Part shown: piece by piece, positions 1 to 7,239 of the stretch
Layout: each line of letters begins with the position of its first letter
Numbering within the stretch: the first letter of the stretch is position 1
DNA from: Lachnospiraceae bacterium UBA6403
GTDB taxonomy: Bacteria > Bacillota > Clostridia > Lachnospirales > Lachnospiraceae
Assembly: GCA_002437435.1 (NCBI GenBank)
Contig: DJPV01000019.1
Location: 1 to 39,479 of the forward strand
Direction: 5' to 3'
DNA length: 39,479 nucleotides
Notes under the pieces: model-generated
Database searches by the model: none
Told to the model about the DNA's origin: nothing
Seen by the model: the letters and a program-made list of their open reading frames with translations, nothing else
Program-made: the position numbers and the translations under genes

Positions 1-314
1 TCTTCGATGTTCTGTTCTGCAAGAATCGGCTGACCACAGGAAACAGTTCCGACGATAGGGATATTTACAAGTTCCCGTTTGGTCAGTGAAAAATCATCGT
101 CTATGATCTCGATCGAACGGGATTTTGTCAGATCTCTTCTGATATAACCCTTTGCTTCTAATGATGATAACTGAGCGTGTACAGAAGAAGTTGACTTCAG
201 ATCAACAGCCTGACAGATCTCTCTGATTGATGGCGGATACCCCTTTGCAAGAATCTCATGACGTATATATTCAAGGATCTGAGTCTGCTTATCCGTGAGT
301 TTTTCTTTACCCAT
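1..314 (-). CDS. lexA: LexA repressor, N-terminal part (cut by window edge)
   Basis: LexA represses the SOS regulon and is inactivated by RecA-stimulated self-cleavage. About 104 codons are visible. They begin [20 protein letters not shown], continue through the winged-helix DNA-binding domain ([25 protein letters not shown], in part), and reach the start of the catalytic domain ([13 protein letters not shown]). The C-terminal Ser/Lys protease dyad lies outside the window. The ATG is supported by an AGGAGGA ribosome binding site at 322-328, seven bases upstream. The gene diverges from a LysM membrane protein gene, and operator-like sequences upstream suggest autoregulation. Confidence 0.95.
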   Translation of the reverse strand, partial: MGKEKLTDKQTQILEYIRHEILAKGYPPSIREICQAVDLKSTSSVHAQLSSLEAKGYIRRDLTKSRSIEIIDDDFSLTKRELVNIPIVGTVSCGQPILAEQNIE

Positions 315-356
315 ATGTAAATCCTCCTAAATGTATTTAAAAAATTTATATGAATA

Positions 357-395
357 ATAGTAGCACATAATTGTTTGTTTTGCAAACAAATGTTC
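357..395 (-). promoter_or_regulatory. lexA promoter with LexA-type operator
   Basis: On the minus strand a -35 TTGCAA (380-385) and a -10 TACTAT (357-362) are separated by 17 bp. Directly upstream and overlapping the -35 is AAACAAATGTTC (384-395 read on plus), one mismatch from the Gram-positive LexA core GAAC-N4-GTTC. Autorepression of lexA is the expected reading; no binding data are available. Confidence 0.7.
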
Positions 396-461
396 TTTTT
401 CTTATGTGAGTTTTTTTCCACATCTATACTGGTATTATAAAGAAGTCATCATGATATGACG

Positions 462-504
462 AATATATTTTCGAGCAATCCATACAAATGTTCGAAAATA
501 TATT
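462..504. repeat. 13-bp perfect inverted repeat between lexA and the LysM gene
   Basis: AATATATTTTCGA (462-474) and TCGAAAATATATT (492-504) are exact reverse complements separated by 17 bp. The right arm runs into the -35 element of the plus-strand promoter. The spacer and right arm contain ATACAAATGTTC (482-493), a weak LexA-like site with one perfect half. The repeat could be an operator or an AT-rich cruciform; no coding function is visible. Confidence 0.7.
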
Positions 505-549
505 GACAAATGAACAACTGTTCGATATAATTTATTCAAACATTTGTTC
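503..549 (+). promoter_or_regulatory. SOS promoter with two LexA boxes for the YneA-like gene
   Basis: A consensus promoter, TTGACA (503-508), 17 bp, TATAAT (526-531), has a perfect palindromic LexA core GAACAACTGTTC (512-523) inside its spacer. A second site, AAACATTTGTTC (538-549, one mismatch), lies around the expected transcription start. A repressor bound here would block RNA polymerase directly. Strong SOS induction of the downstream gene is therefore inferred. Confidence 0.85.
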
Positions 550-596
550 AGAAGATTATATTACATATAGATTTGAATTCTAAGGAGGAAGAGAAC

Positions 597-923
597 ATGA
601 AGAACGTAGTAAGATTTATCAGTACAAAGAAGATATTCATTATAGCAGGTATTATCCTGGTCACAGTATTATATATCCTTATATCACATAAGGATTCACC
701 GGCAACCAACGCATCGAACGCAAGTAAGAAATATTATAAATGTATCACTATAGAAGAAGGAGATACCCTCTGGGATATCGCAAATGAATATAAGACAGAA
801 GAGTATGCTTCCACACAGGATTATATCGATGAAGTGCTTGCAATGAATAATCTGAATACAGATGTAATCGTGGATGGAACAAATTTACTGATTCCATATT
901 ATAAAGTAAATGATTACGAATAA
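597..923 (+). CDS. YneA-like LysM membrane protein, probable SOS cell-division suppressor
   Basis: This 108-aa protein has a short basic N-terminus, one membrane segment (about residues 12-29, IFIIAGIILVTVLYILIS) and a single C-terminal LysM domain (about 46-102, with YKCITIEEGDTLWDIANEY). Membrane anchor plus LysM is the architecture of Bacillus YneA, which halts septation during the SOS response and is encoded divergently beside lexA. The gene occupies the same position here, behind a promoter with a perfect LexA core. The ATG at 597 was chosen for its AGGAGG site (583-588, 8-bp spacing); a TTG in frame at 573 has no such site. Sequence similarity to YneA itself cannot be measured here, so the name rests on architecture, context and the operator. 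Confidence 0.8.
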   Translation: MKNVVRFISTKKIFIIAGIILVTVLYILISHKDSPATNASNASKKYYKCITIEEGDTLWDIANEYKTEEYASTQDYIDEVLAMNNLNTDVIVDGTNLLIPYYKVNDYE

Positions 924-928
924 ATAAT

Positions 929-1012
929 AAAAAGTATCTGTTATAGAATGTTATATGGTTTATTTGTTTAAAACAGATTGCCATATAAGAGAAAAAAAAC
1001 AGATACTTTTTT
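929..1012. terminator. Bidirectional terminator between convergent genes
   Basis: AAAAAGTATCTGTT (929-942) pairs with AACAGATACTTTTT (998-1011), so there is a U-run on either strand. A nested stem TTATATGG (951-958) / CCATATAA (981-988) lies inside. It sits between the convergent YneA-like and TtcA-family genes and can serve both. Confidence 0.8.
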
Positions 1013-1105
1013 GATTCAAAAAATAACAATATATAATATATATAGCACACAGAAAATCCGTGGTATACAGAATCAATATTTACCGAATTACAAAATAGAA
1101 TGCGC

Positions 1106-1861
1106 TTATCCGGCATCTTTATTGTATAGTCTTGGATTGTCGATTTTTACAGGCCAGCCATCCAGAGTTCCTCGTTCAATAGCGGAAAAAATCCGCTGCT
1201 TGCAGCCGGGAGTTTCCCTTTCCAGTTTCGCCAGCGTCTGTTTCGCATATTCACGTTTCGTATATCCGTCGGCAGGACATGGACTTTTTATAACAGGAAG
1301 CTGCATATCATTCTTGAAAGAGATAATTTCCCCTTCGTTTATATACATAAGAGGGCGAATAACCATCAATTCACTTTTATCCAGATATGTTTTAGGTGAG
1401 AATGTATGGATTCTGCCTTCGTATAATAATGACATAAGGAAGGTTTCAATAAAATCATCCTTATGATGCGCATAAGCGATCTTATTACATCCGAGATCAT
1501 TTAATTTCTGATTTAATGCACCTTTTCGCATTTTTGCGCATAAGGAACATGGATTTTTCTCCTTACGGACATTGAATACAATATCATATATTTCTGTATC
1601 TACAATATAATAAGGAACATCCAGTTCTTTGCATAATTGCTCGATCTTTGTAGTGTCAAAATTGTCAAATCCAAGATTGACTGTAATAGCGATCAGATCA
1701 AATTTTTTTGGATAGAATCGTCGTAATTCAGCCAGAGCATAGAGTAAGGTCAGGCTGTCCTTACCACCGGAAATTCCAACTGCAATTTTATCTCCATTAT
1801 CGATCATTTCATATGAATCGATGGCACGTCTTGTATAACTTAATAACTTTTGTAATTTCAT
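1106..1861 (-). CDS. ttcA: TtcA-family tRNA 2-thiolation protein (PP-loop ATPase)
   Basis: This is a 251-aa N-type PP-loop ATPase. The nucleotide-binding SGGKDS motif is at residues 31-36, a CSLC pair at C105/C108, and a third cysteine is in SPCPADG (C195). TtcA-type enzymes use these features to hold an iron-sulfur cluster and adenylate then thiolate a tRNA base (C32 in E. coli). Length and motif spacing fit the family. The ATG is preceded by GAGG eight bases upstream. Firmicutes members of this family are mostly annotated by homology, so the exact tRNA position modified is uncertain. The gene is monocistronic: it has its own promoter and shares a terminator with the convergent LysM gene. 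Confidence 0.85.
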   Translation of the reverse strand: MKLQKLLSYTRRAIDSYEMIDNGDKIAVGISGGKDSLTLLYALAELRRFYPKKFDLIAITVNLGFDNFDTTKIEQLCKELDVPYYIVDTEIYDIVFNVRKEKNPCSLCAKMRKGALNQKLNDLGCNKIAYAHHKDDFIETFLMSLLYEGRIHTFSPKTYLDKSELMVIRPLMYINEGEIISFKNDMQLPVIKSPCPADGYTKREYAKQTLAKLERETPGCKQRIFSAIERGTLDGWPVKIDNPRLYNKDAG

Positions 1862-1905
1862 TATAATTACCTCAAAATGATAAGATTTGTTTTATAACCG
1901 TGTAT

Positions 1906-1934
1906 ATTATACGTATAAAAGGAATTGGTTTCAA
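1906..1934 (-). promoter_or_regulatory. Promoter of the TtcA-family gene
   Basis: On the minus strand TTGAAA (1929-1934) and a perfect TATAAT (1906-1911) are separated by 17 bp. The predicted start leaves a leader of about 40 nt before the ATG. Confidence 0.7.
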
Positions 1935-2073
1935 GAAAATATCTATACAATTCTTCGAAAGATAATTTTAACGAAGGAAGTTCTACAAGAATAAAAAGTT
2001 TTTTGTTTGATGCGATAAATAAAGAATTGCATTCAGAAACAGAGTGTGATATAACTAATTTAACAGATATAAC

Positions 2074-2101
2074 TTTTCGCAAAACTCAGGTTTTACGAAA
2101 A
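2074..2101. other. dif-like palindrome (11-6-11) upstream of the XerS-like recombinase
   Basis: TTTTCGCAAAA (2074-2084), spacer CTCAGG, then TTTTACGAAAA (2091-2101). The arms are inverted repeats matching at 10 of 11 positions around a 6-bp centre, which is the geometry of Xer core sites. The pairing extends irregularly outward (AAC / AAAGTT). It lies about 145 bp before a recombinase resembling single-recombinase XerS, whose difSL site in streptococci is known to be beside its gene. No gene reads into it, so a terminator is unlikely. The alternative is an operator for the recombinase gene. Recombination-site function is an inference. Confidence 0.5.
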
Positions 2102-2199
2102 AAGTTTAAATTAAACAATATATAACATAATTATTATTTACAGGTATTATAAAAATAAACCATACATGGAATACATAATTAGAATTCAATAATAAGTAT

Positions 2200-2227
2200 A
2201 ATACAAATTTATAAATACAAATTTATA
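2200..2227. repeat. Perfect 14-bp tandem direct repeat before the recombinase gene
   Basis: AATACAAATTTATA occurs twice back to back (2200-2213, 2214-2227), just after a TATAAT at 2197-2202 and just before the ribosome binding site. It would be in the leader or early promoter region. Possible roles are a regulator site or slippage-prone leader; neither is demonstrated. Confidence 0.7.
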
Positions 2228-2246
2228 TTAGAAAGGTAATTTTACA

Positions 2247-3302
2247 ATGGCAAATGAATATACAAATGACATCAATATAAAAAATACAATTCTTCTAAGG
2301 GATATTCTTGCAGAGCTTCCCTCATATGTCAAGATTGTCTTTCGTGGAATTGAAAATCGAACCTCATCCAGAACGCGGCTTGGTTATGCCAGAGACATAA
2401 AGACATTCTATAACTTTTTATGCAGCGAATGTACGCAGTTTCGTGGACGCAAACCGGTTGATATCACGCTGGATGATATATCAAGGCTTGAGGCTGAAGA
2501 CATCGAGGAATATCTGGAATATCTGAAATATTATGAAAAAGATGGAAAGGCCTATACAAATGGTGAACGGGCAATTAAGCGCAAATTATCGGCTTTACGT
2601 GTCTTCTATGCATATCTCTATAAAAACGACCGTATAACCTCAAATCCGGCTGAAAAAGTGGATATGCCAAAGATCCACGGTAAGACAATAACCAGACTGG
2701 ATACAAATGAGGTTGCAGATTTTTTGGATGCTGTTGAATATGGTGATCATTTGACTCAACATCAACAGGCATATCATGCAAAAACAAAGGTTCGTGATCT
2801 TGCAATTCTGACGCTTATGCTGGGAACCGGTATTCGAGTATCGGAATGTGTCGGCATCGATCTGAATGATGTGGATTTTAATAATAATCGTGTGAAGGTA
2901 ACCAGAAAAGGCGGTTATGAATCTTATGTCTACTTCGGTGATGAAGTTACGGATGCGTTAACTGCTTATTTAGAGGAACGCAAACACATAGAGCCGGTAT
3001 CCGGACATGAAAACGCACTCTTCCTCTCCAGCCAGAGAAAACGAATGTCTGTTCGTTCTGTTGAAATGCTGGTAAAGAAATATTCTGAAGGTGTTATTCC
3101 TATGAAGCATATCACACCGCATAAATTAAGAAGTACCTATGGTACAGAATTATACAGGGAAACCGGAGATATATATCTGGTTGCTGATGTTCTTGGGCAC
3201 AGTGATGTAAATACGACGAGAAAACATTATGCAGATATGGATGAGGACAGACGGCGAAGTGCCAGAAATCGTGTTCAGTTACGGGAAAAACGTGACAATT
3301 GA
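2247..3302 (+). CDS. xerS: XerS-like tyrosine recombinase
   Basis: This 351-aa phage-integrase-fold protein has an N-terminal SAM-like core-binding domain (about 25-130) and a C-terminal catalytic domain (about 150-340). The catalytic set is complete: R197 (GTGIRVSE), K221 (VTRKGG), H292 and R295 (HKLR), H318 (LGH) and nucleophile Y328 (KHYADM). Length and details such as the acidic EDIEEYLEYL helix, VTRKGG and SVEMLVKKYSE recall lactococcal/streptococcal XerS (about 356 aa), which acts alone in chromosome dimer resolution, more than the roughly 300-aa XerC/XerD pair. A mobile-element integrase is the main alternative, but no other mobile genes are nearby. GAAAGG (2231-2236) precedes the ATG. 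The symbol is assigned by resemblance only. Confidence 0.75.
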   Translation: MANEYTNDINIKNTILLRDILAELPSYVKIVFRGIENRTSSRTRLGYARDIKTFYNFLCSECTQFRGRKPVDITLDDISRLEAEDIEEYLEYLKYYEKDGKAYTNGERAIKRKLSALRVFYAYLYKNDRITSNPAEKVDMPKIHGKTITRLDTNEVADFLDAVEYGDHLTQHQQAYHAKTKVRDLAILTLMLGTGIRVSECVGIDLNDVDFNNNRVKVTRKGGYESYVYFGDEVTDALTAYLEERKHIEPVSGHENALFLSSQRKRMSVRSVEMLVKKYSEGVIPMKHITPHKLRSTYGTELYRETGDIYLVADVLGHSDVNTTRKHYADMDEDRRRSARNRVQLREKRDN

Positions 3303-3303
3303 A

Positions 3304-3335
3304 AAATGCGCCGGGAAATATTTCTCAGCGCATTT
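3304..3335. terminator. Hairpin after the recombinase gene
   Basis: AAATGCGC (3304-3311) pairs with GCGCATTT (3328-3335), and the inner GGGAAA/TTTCTC extends the stem. It begins right after the recombinase stop. No long U-run follows, so termination is plausible but weak. It lies between convergent genes. Confidence 0.45.
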
Positions 3336-3442
3336 GGTATTATGGTAATAGCATTGGCATTTATCCGATTCCCAGATTATTTATTATCAGGGACACCGGT
3401 ATAAATAGTTTAAATAAATATTCAAAAATTTGATGTTTTAAA

Positions 3443-4057
3443 TTAATATTTAGTAACGGCATCGTATAACATATCTACACAATTATCAATTCCGAACTGG
3501 CTGGAATTCAGGCAGATATCATAGCCCTTCATCTCACCCCAACGCTTGGATGTATAATAATTGTAATAGGATGCTCGTGACTTATCTTCTTTACGGATCA
3601 GGTCTTTTGCTTTTGCATCTGTAAGTTCATACTTTTTTGCAATGCGTTTGATACGGTCATCCATATCTGCATATATAAATGTGTTTACTACATTCGAATA
3701 ATCTCTTAAAGCATAATCGGCACAACGACCTACAAATACACAGGAACCATCTTTTTCAGCAATAGATTTAATGGTGTCGAATGCAGCTAAAAATACTTTA
3801 TGATTTAGTGGCAATTCACCGGATGTTCCAAAGCCTAATGAATATGGATCCATCACCAGAGTGTAAAGAAAACTGTTTGTTGGTTTCTCGTCAAAGTTCT
3901 CAAATAATTCCTCGCAGATGCCGCTGTCTCTTGCTGCAATCTTTAAAAGTTCCTTATCATAAAATGGAATATCAAGTTTTTTAGCAAGTTTCTGTCCAAC
4001 TTCTCTTCCACCACTTCCGAACTGTCGTCCTATTGTAATAATTTTATTGCAAGCCAT
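3443..4057 (-). CDS. Cytidylate kinase-like family protein
   Basis: This 204-aa P-loop kinase-like protein opens with ACNKIITIGRQFGSGGREVG, whose glycine-rich loop and FYDKELL segment are typical of the cytidylate-kinase-like family common in Clostridia. That family is related to but distinct from the housekeeping Cmk, and its physiological substrate is not established. A FVGRCADYAL motif and a basic IKRIAKKYELTDAKAKDLIRKEDKSRASYY lid-like segment (quoted in part elsewhere as the LID region, about residues 135-165) are present. The ATG follows a G-rich ribosome binding site (AAAGGGGG). It has its own promoter and appears monocistronic, convergent with the recombinase gene. Nucleoside monophosphate kinase activity is inferred from the fold only. 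Confidence 0.8.
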   Translation of the reverse strand: MACNKIITIGRQFGSGGREVGQKLAKKLDIPFYDKELLKIAARDSGICEELFENFDEKPTNSFLYTLVMDPYSLGFGTSGELPLNHKVFLAAFDTIKSIAEKDGSCVFVGRCADYALRDYSNVVNTFIYADMDDRIKRIAKKYELTDAKAKDLIRKEDKSRASYYNYYTSKRWGEMKGYDICLNSSQFGIDNCVDMLYDAVTKY

Positions 4058-4159
4058 AATAAAAGCCCCCTTTGCAAGTATGATATTTTATTTGTCATAA
4101 AGAATAAACGACGGTTTTCTGTATAAAAACCATAAAATTGTTTACTTTTTATACTAAAA

Positions 4160-4188
4160 ATTATAACATTTCCACAAAAAAATGTAAA
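4160..4188 (-). promoter_or_regulatory. Promoter of the cytidylate-kinase-like gene
   Basis: On the minus strand TTTACA (4183-4188) and a perfect TATAAT (4160-4165) are separated by 17 bp. The leader is about 95 nt long and contains a small stem, GGTTTT/AAAACC (about 4113-4132). The promoter begins just past the terminator of the rluD unit. Confidence 0.75.
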
Positions 4189-4230
4189 TCAAAAAATTCG
4201 TTTTATATCTAAAAATAATATAAAACGAAT
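4189..4230 (-). terminator. Terminator of the lspA-rluD unit
   Basis: A perfect 13-bp stem, ATTCGTTTTATAT (4196-4208) with ATATAAAACGAAT (4218-4230), has a 9-nt loop. On the minus strand it is followed by a T-run (plus-strand A-tract around 4191-4196). It lies about 80 bp after the rluD stop. Confidence 0.8.
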
Positions 4231-4307
4231 ATAGTAAAATGTATTTATTCATGAAAGGATATTCAAATGCTTGTTCTTTATGAAACAATATTTACGTTAA
4301 TCAGCCA

Positions 4308-5225
4308 TTAAAACTCCAATTGCATTAACAGCTTCTGGAAATACTCAGGAAGTTCACTTGAAAATTCTACATATTCTTTTGTAGATGGATGAATAAAACC
4401 AAGTACACCAGCGTGAAGTGTCTGTCCCCGTAAATGATATGGTTGATTTTTAGGACCATATATGGTATCTCCTAACAATGGATGTTTGATATATGACATA
4501 TGAACACGAATCTGATGTGTCCGTCCTGTTTCTAACTGGCATTCGATCAGGCAGAAATTATTTTTAAGTTTTTTCAGAACTTTATAATGCGTGACTGCAT
4601 TTCTGCCATTTTTATAGTTGACAGCCATTTTTTTTCGATCAGTTGGATGTCTTCCGATCGGAAAATCTACCGTACCTTCATCTACCGTAAAATAATTATA
4701 GCAGATCGCATAATATTTTCTTGTGATCGAATGAACTGCGAGCTGTTCCGACAGAAAATTATGTGCAGCGTCATTTTTGCAGACTACAAGAAGGCCGGTT
4801 GTATCCATGTCAATCCGATGTACGATACCGGGACGAAGTTCTCCGTTAATACCGGATAAGGAATCCTTGAAATGATACATCAGACCATTTACCAGCGTTC
4901 CTGAATAATGTCCGGGAGCCGGATGAACAACCATCCCTTTGGGTTTATTCACAATAATGATATCATTATCTTCATAAACAATATCAAGCGGAATATTTTC
5001 TGGTTTGATCGCTACAGCTGCAATTTCAGGAATAGTTATATCTATTTTGTCACCAGGCGCAATTTTCAGGCTTGGTTTTGCCTTTTTATCATTCACCAGT
5101 ACATTTCCTTCATCTAATAATTTCTTCAGAAATGAGCGAGAATAATCGTCAAAATAATCGGTTAAGCCTTTATCCAACCGTTTCCCTGTCCAGTTTTCGT
5201 CTGCCTCTATATTATAAGTTTCCAT
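4308..5225 (-). CDS. rluD: RluD-family 23S rRNA pseudouridine synthase
   Basis: This 305-aa protein has an N-terminal S4 RNA-binding domain (about 13-70) and the RluA/RluD catalytic domain (about 85-290). The signature HRIDMDTTG places catalytic Asp at D139. Family members isomerise uridines in helix 69 of 23S rRNA or related sites; the precise target is not readable. The start lies 3 bp after the lspA stop and has no strong ribosome binding site, suggesting translational coupling to lspA. Pairing of rluD with lspA behind divIVA is the usual Firmicutes order. It is the last gene of its unit. Confidence 0.9.
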   Translation of the reverse strand: METYNIEADENWTGKRLDKGLTDYFDDYSRSFLKKLLDEGNVLVNDKKAKPSLKIAPGDKIDITIPEIAAVAIKPENIPLDIVYEDNDIIIVNKPKGMVVHPAPGHYSGTLVNGLMYHFKDSLSGINGELRPGIVHRIDMDTTGLLVVCKNDAAHNFLSEQLAVHSITRKYYAICYNYFTVDEGTVDFPIGRHPTDRKKMAVNYKNGRNAVTHYKVLKKLKNNFCLIECQLETGRTHQIRVHMSYIKHPLLGDTIYGPKNQPYHLRGQTLHAGVLGFIHPSTKEYVEFSSELPEYFQKLLMQLEF

Positions 5226-5228
5226 ATA

Positions 5229-5744
5229 TTATTCTTTATCTGAGGTCTTTTTAGAACCTCCAAACAGGTCTTCCAGTTCATTATCTTTATATTTGAATAA
5301 GATAATGATAAGCAGGATGATCATACTACAGGTTACATAGATATCAGCAACATTAAAGATAGGAAAATTGATCAGACGGAAATCAAACATATCTATAACG
5401 TATCCGAGACGGATACGGTCGATCATATTACCGACTGCCCCTGAAAAAATGAATATAAACAGGATTCTTAGATCTTTATATTTGTTTAGACGTAACATCT
5501 TAATATAAAAATATACAAGAAATGCCAGTACAAGTAATGTTACAACCAATAGGAAAATACGTTTTCCCTGCAGACTGCCCCAGGCCGCTCCTCTGTTCTG
5601 TATATAGGTGATATGAAATATATTTTTAATGACCGGAATTGTATCATATAACGCCATATGGCTTGTGATCAGAAATTTTACAAGCTGGTCAAGACCGATC
5701 AGTAAAAATACACTTACAATTGCAAGTATACTGTTTTTCTTCAT
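5229..5744 (-). CDS. lspA: Lipoprotein signal peptidase (signal peptidase II)
   Basis: This 171-aa membrane aspartic protease cleaves prolipoproteins before the lipidated cysteine. Four hydrophobic segments are visible. Conserved blocks are NRGAAWG (50-56), GAVGNMIDR (102-110), VIDMFDF with catalytic D118, and FNVADIYV with catalytic D134. The ATG has an AAAGG site eight bases upstream. Likely clients in this window are the lipobox proteins at 9.9-10.9 kb and 33.3-34.4 kb. A weak terminator separates it from divIVA upstream, so expression may rely on readthrough or a weak local promoter. Confidence 0.95.
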   Translation of the reverse strand: MKKNSILAIVSVFLLIGLDQLVKFLITSHMALYDTIPVIKNIFHITYIQNRGAAWGSLQGKRIFLLVVTLLVLAFLVYFYIKMLRLNKYKDLRILFIFIFSGAVGNMIDRIRLGYVIDMFDFRLINFPIFNVADIYVTCSMIILLIIILFKYKDNELEDLFGGSKKTSDKE

Positions 5745-5785
5745 TCTGATTGCCTTTCTATAAGTTTATTTTTGCATTTATCAGT

Positions 5786-5819
5786 AAAATCCCTGTCTGA
5801 AATAATATTCAGGCAGGGA
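5786..5819 (-). terminator. Terminator after divIVA
   Basis: A 12-bp stem with one wobble pairs 5790-5801 with 5808-5819 around a 6-nt loop, with a short T-run (TTTT) after it on the minus strand. It lies just beyond the divIVA stop and before lspA, so it may only attenuate readthrough. Confidence 0.7.
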
Positions 5820-5845
5820 ATTTGTATTGTTATCTTATATTAGAT

Positions 5846-6589
5846 TTACTGATTTTTATATTTAAATGGATCCACAAATGAACCACCACCGAGATTTTTT
5901 GTGTATACGGAAGAATCACTTGTAAGATTACCGCCGGATGATCGGCCAAGTGTAGAATCTGCCATACCGGAACCGCCGCCACCGCCTAGTGTAGATTCTT
6001 CACGACCCTGAGGATCACCGCCAAAGGCTGCAAATGCACCAGCACCGGTTTCCTCACCATCAGAGTCTCCCGGAGTATATGCTGCAACATTGCCATTGAA
6101 GTATTTAGCGTCCTTCATGATCTCGTCAAAATCAACACCTAATTCTTCATTGATCGGATTTGTTGCAAGGAACTGAAGATGAGAATCCATCAGATTCTTA
6201 AACGCCATTGTATAGTCTCTATATTGCTGTTTAATACCTTCAATACTGTCTTCGATTCTTTCCAGTTCTTCTCTTGCCTGATGAACGATATTATTTGCCT
6301 TTATCTTTGCATCATTCTCAATAATCTTGGCCTTATCGTTTGCATTTTTTGTAGCTTCTTCCGCGTTCTTCTCTGCAAGCATAAGTGATTTCTGGAGCTT
6401 CGATTCTGTAGTCCTGTAATGTACCAAACTGTCTGTAAGTGTCTTGACCTGATTAGTCAGTTCAGCATTTGATTTATACAGTTCTGTATAGCTTAATATA
6501 ACAATATCAAAAAATGAATCAACATCTTTTTTGGTATACCCCATACCATGCTGAAATTTCTTTTGTTGTAAATCAACAGGTGTAAGCAT
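5846..6589 (-). CDS. divIVA: DivIVA-domain protein
   Basis: This 247-aa protein starts MLTPVDLQQKKFQHGMGYTK, the typical DivIVA lipid-binding N-terminus with the F-x-x-x-x-x-GY pattern. A long coiled coil follows (about 25-140, rich in E/K/N/A). Family members bind negatively curved membrane at septa and poles and recruit division or pole factors. The C-terminal 80 residues are an atypical Gly/Ser-rich tail in which STLG occurs twice (around ESTLGGGG and DSTLGRSS). It is followed by a conserved-looking FVDPFKYKNQ end. The ribosome binding site is GGGAGG. It lies downstream of sepF, the usual division cluster order. It coexists with MinCDE in this genome. Confidence 0.93.
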   Translation of the reverse strand: MLTPVDLQQKKFQHGMGYTKKDVDSFFDIVILSYTELYKSNAELTNQVKTLTDSLVHYRTTESKLQKSLMLAEKNAEEATKNANDKAKIIENDAKIKANNIVHQAREELERIEDSIEGIKQQYRDYTMAFKNLMDSHLQFLATNPINEELGVDFDEIMKDAKYFNGNVAAYTPGDSDGEETGAGAFAAFGGDPQGREESTLGGGGGSGMADSTLGRSSGGNLTSDSSVYTKNLGGGSFVDPFKYKNQ

Positions 6590-6651
6590 TTGTAATCCTC
6601 CCTTATCATACCTTCAGAATCTGCAGATGCAGATCATATAACAGTCATTCT

Positions 6652-7227
6652 TTAGTATTTGCCTAATTCTGGAGACAGAAACGCATCATTTAACAATTCT
6701 TCTCTGAGATCACCGGACACATAGATATCTGCCGGAGCGGCAATAAAGATATTTCCGGAAATTGCCTGTAAGGAACCGTCAAGAGAATAACATGCACCGG
6801 CTATAAAGTCGATAATCCGTTGTGCTGTTGATAATTCCATACCTTCCATATTGATCACGATTGCCTGACCACCTTTTAAATGATCAATGATCATCTGAGC
6901 ATCGTCGAACTCATCCGGTTTAATAACAAATACTTGCTGGAAACCGCCCTGACTTCTGTTGTTAAATGAAACAAGCTTTGTATTATTGGAAGCCGCAGCC
7001 GGGCTTTTTGCCTGTTTGGTAAATTTTGATTTCTTAGCAGCCGGGCTGGCACTCTGTGTAGCAGCTGCTGTATATGCAGATGATCTTCCGTTTACAGCCT
7101 TTGGCTTTGGCTCGTATTCTTCATCAAAATCATCTTCATCATCATCAAATAAATCATCTTCATATTCGTCGCTGGAGTCATTTATTTTGAAATAATCCAG
7201 AAAGCTTTTTTTTCCATTCTTTGCCAT
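6652..7227 (-). CDS. sepF: Cell division protein SepF
   Basis: SepF anchors FtsZ to the membrane and is needed for proper septum assembly. The 191-aa protein has a variable acidic linker (about 15-45, YEDDLFDDDEDDFDEEYEP) and an Ala/Ser/Lys-rich spacer. The conserved SepF domain follows (about 95-185, with VFVIKPDEFDDAQMIIDHL, then GQAIVINMEGM and RIIDFIAGACYSLDG). The N-terminal amphipathic stretch (FLDYFKIND) would be the membrane anchor. AAGGAG precedes the ATG. Position between yggS and divIVA matches the Firmicutes ylmE-ylmF-divIVA order. Linker residues look poorly conserved by nature. Confidence 0.93.
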   Translation of the reverse strand: MAKNGKKSFLDYFKINDSSDEYEDDLFDDDEDDFDEEYEPKPKAVNGRSSAYTAAATQSASPAAKKSKFTKQAKSPAAASNNTKLVSFNNRSQGGFQQVFVIKPDEFDDAQMIIDHLKGGQAIVINMEGMELSTAQRIIDFIAGACYSLDGSLQAISGNIFIAAPADIYVSGDLREELLNDAFLSPELGKY

Positions 7228-7239
7228 AATGGTTCTCCT

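Larger units (their letters stand above)
1935..2246. other. AT-rich divergent spacer between the TtcA-family gene and the recombinase gene
   Basis: Beyond the minus-strand promoter this stretch has no convincing gene. Short open frames exist on both strands (plus 1925-2125, minus 1867-2082) but lack good ribosome binding sites and family resemblance. The notable content is an 11-6-11 palindrome at 2074-2101 and a 14-bp tandem repeat at 2200-2227, both listed separately. Confidence 0.6.

Noticed and set aside
978..1466. Plus-strand open frame of 162 codons
   Set aside because: It lies antisense to the TtcA-family gene, has no ribosome binding site and resembles no family.
2071..2107. Palindrome read as a terminator
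   Set aside because: No gene is transcribed into it from either side, since the flanking genes diverge.
1867..2125. Short frames on both strands in the spacer before the recombinase gene
   Set aside because: They use non-ATG starts without well-spaced ribosome binding sites, overlap the ttcA promoter and the palindrome, and show no known domain.
4267..4311. 14-codon plus-strand mini-ORF with a GAAAGG site
   Set aside because: It is too short to support, has no recognisable promoter and overlaps the 3' end of rluD.
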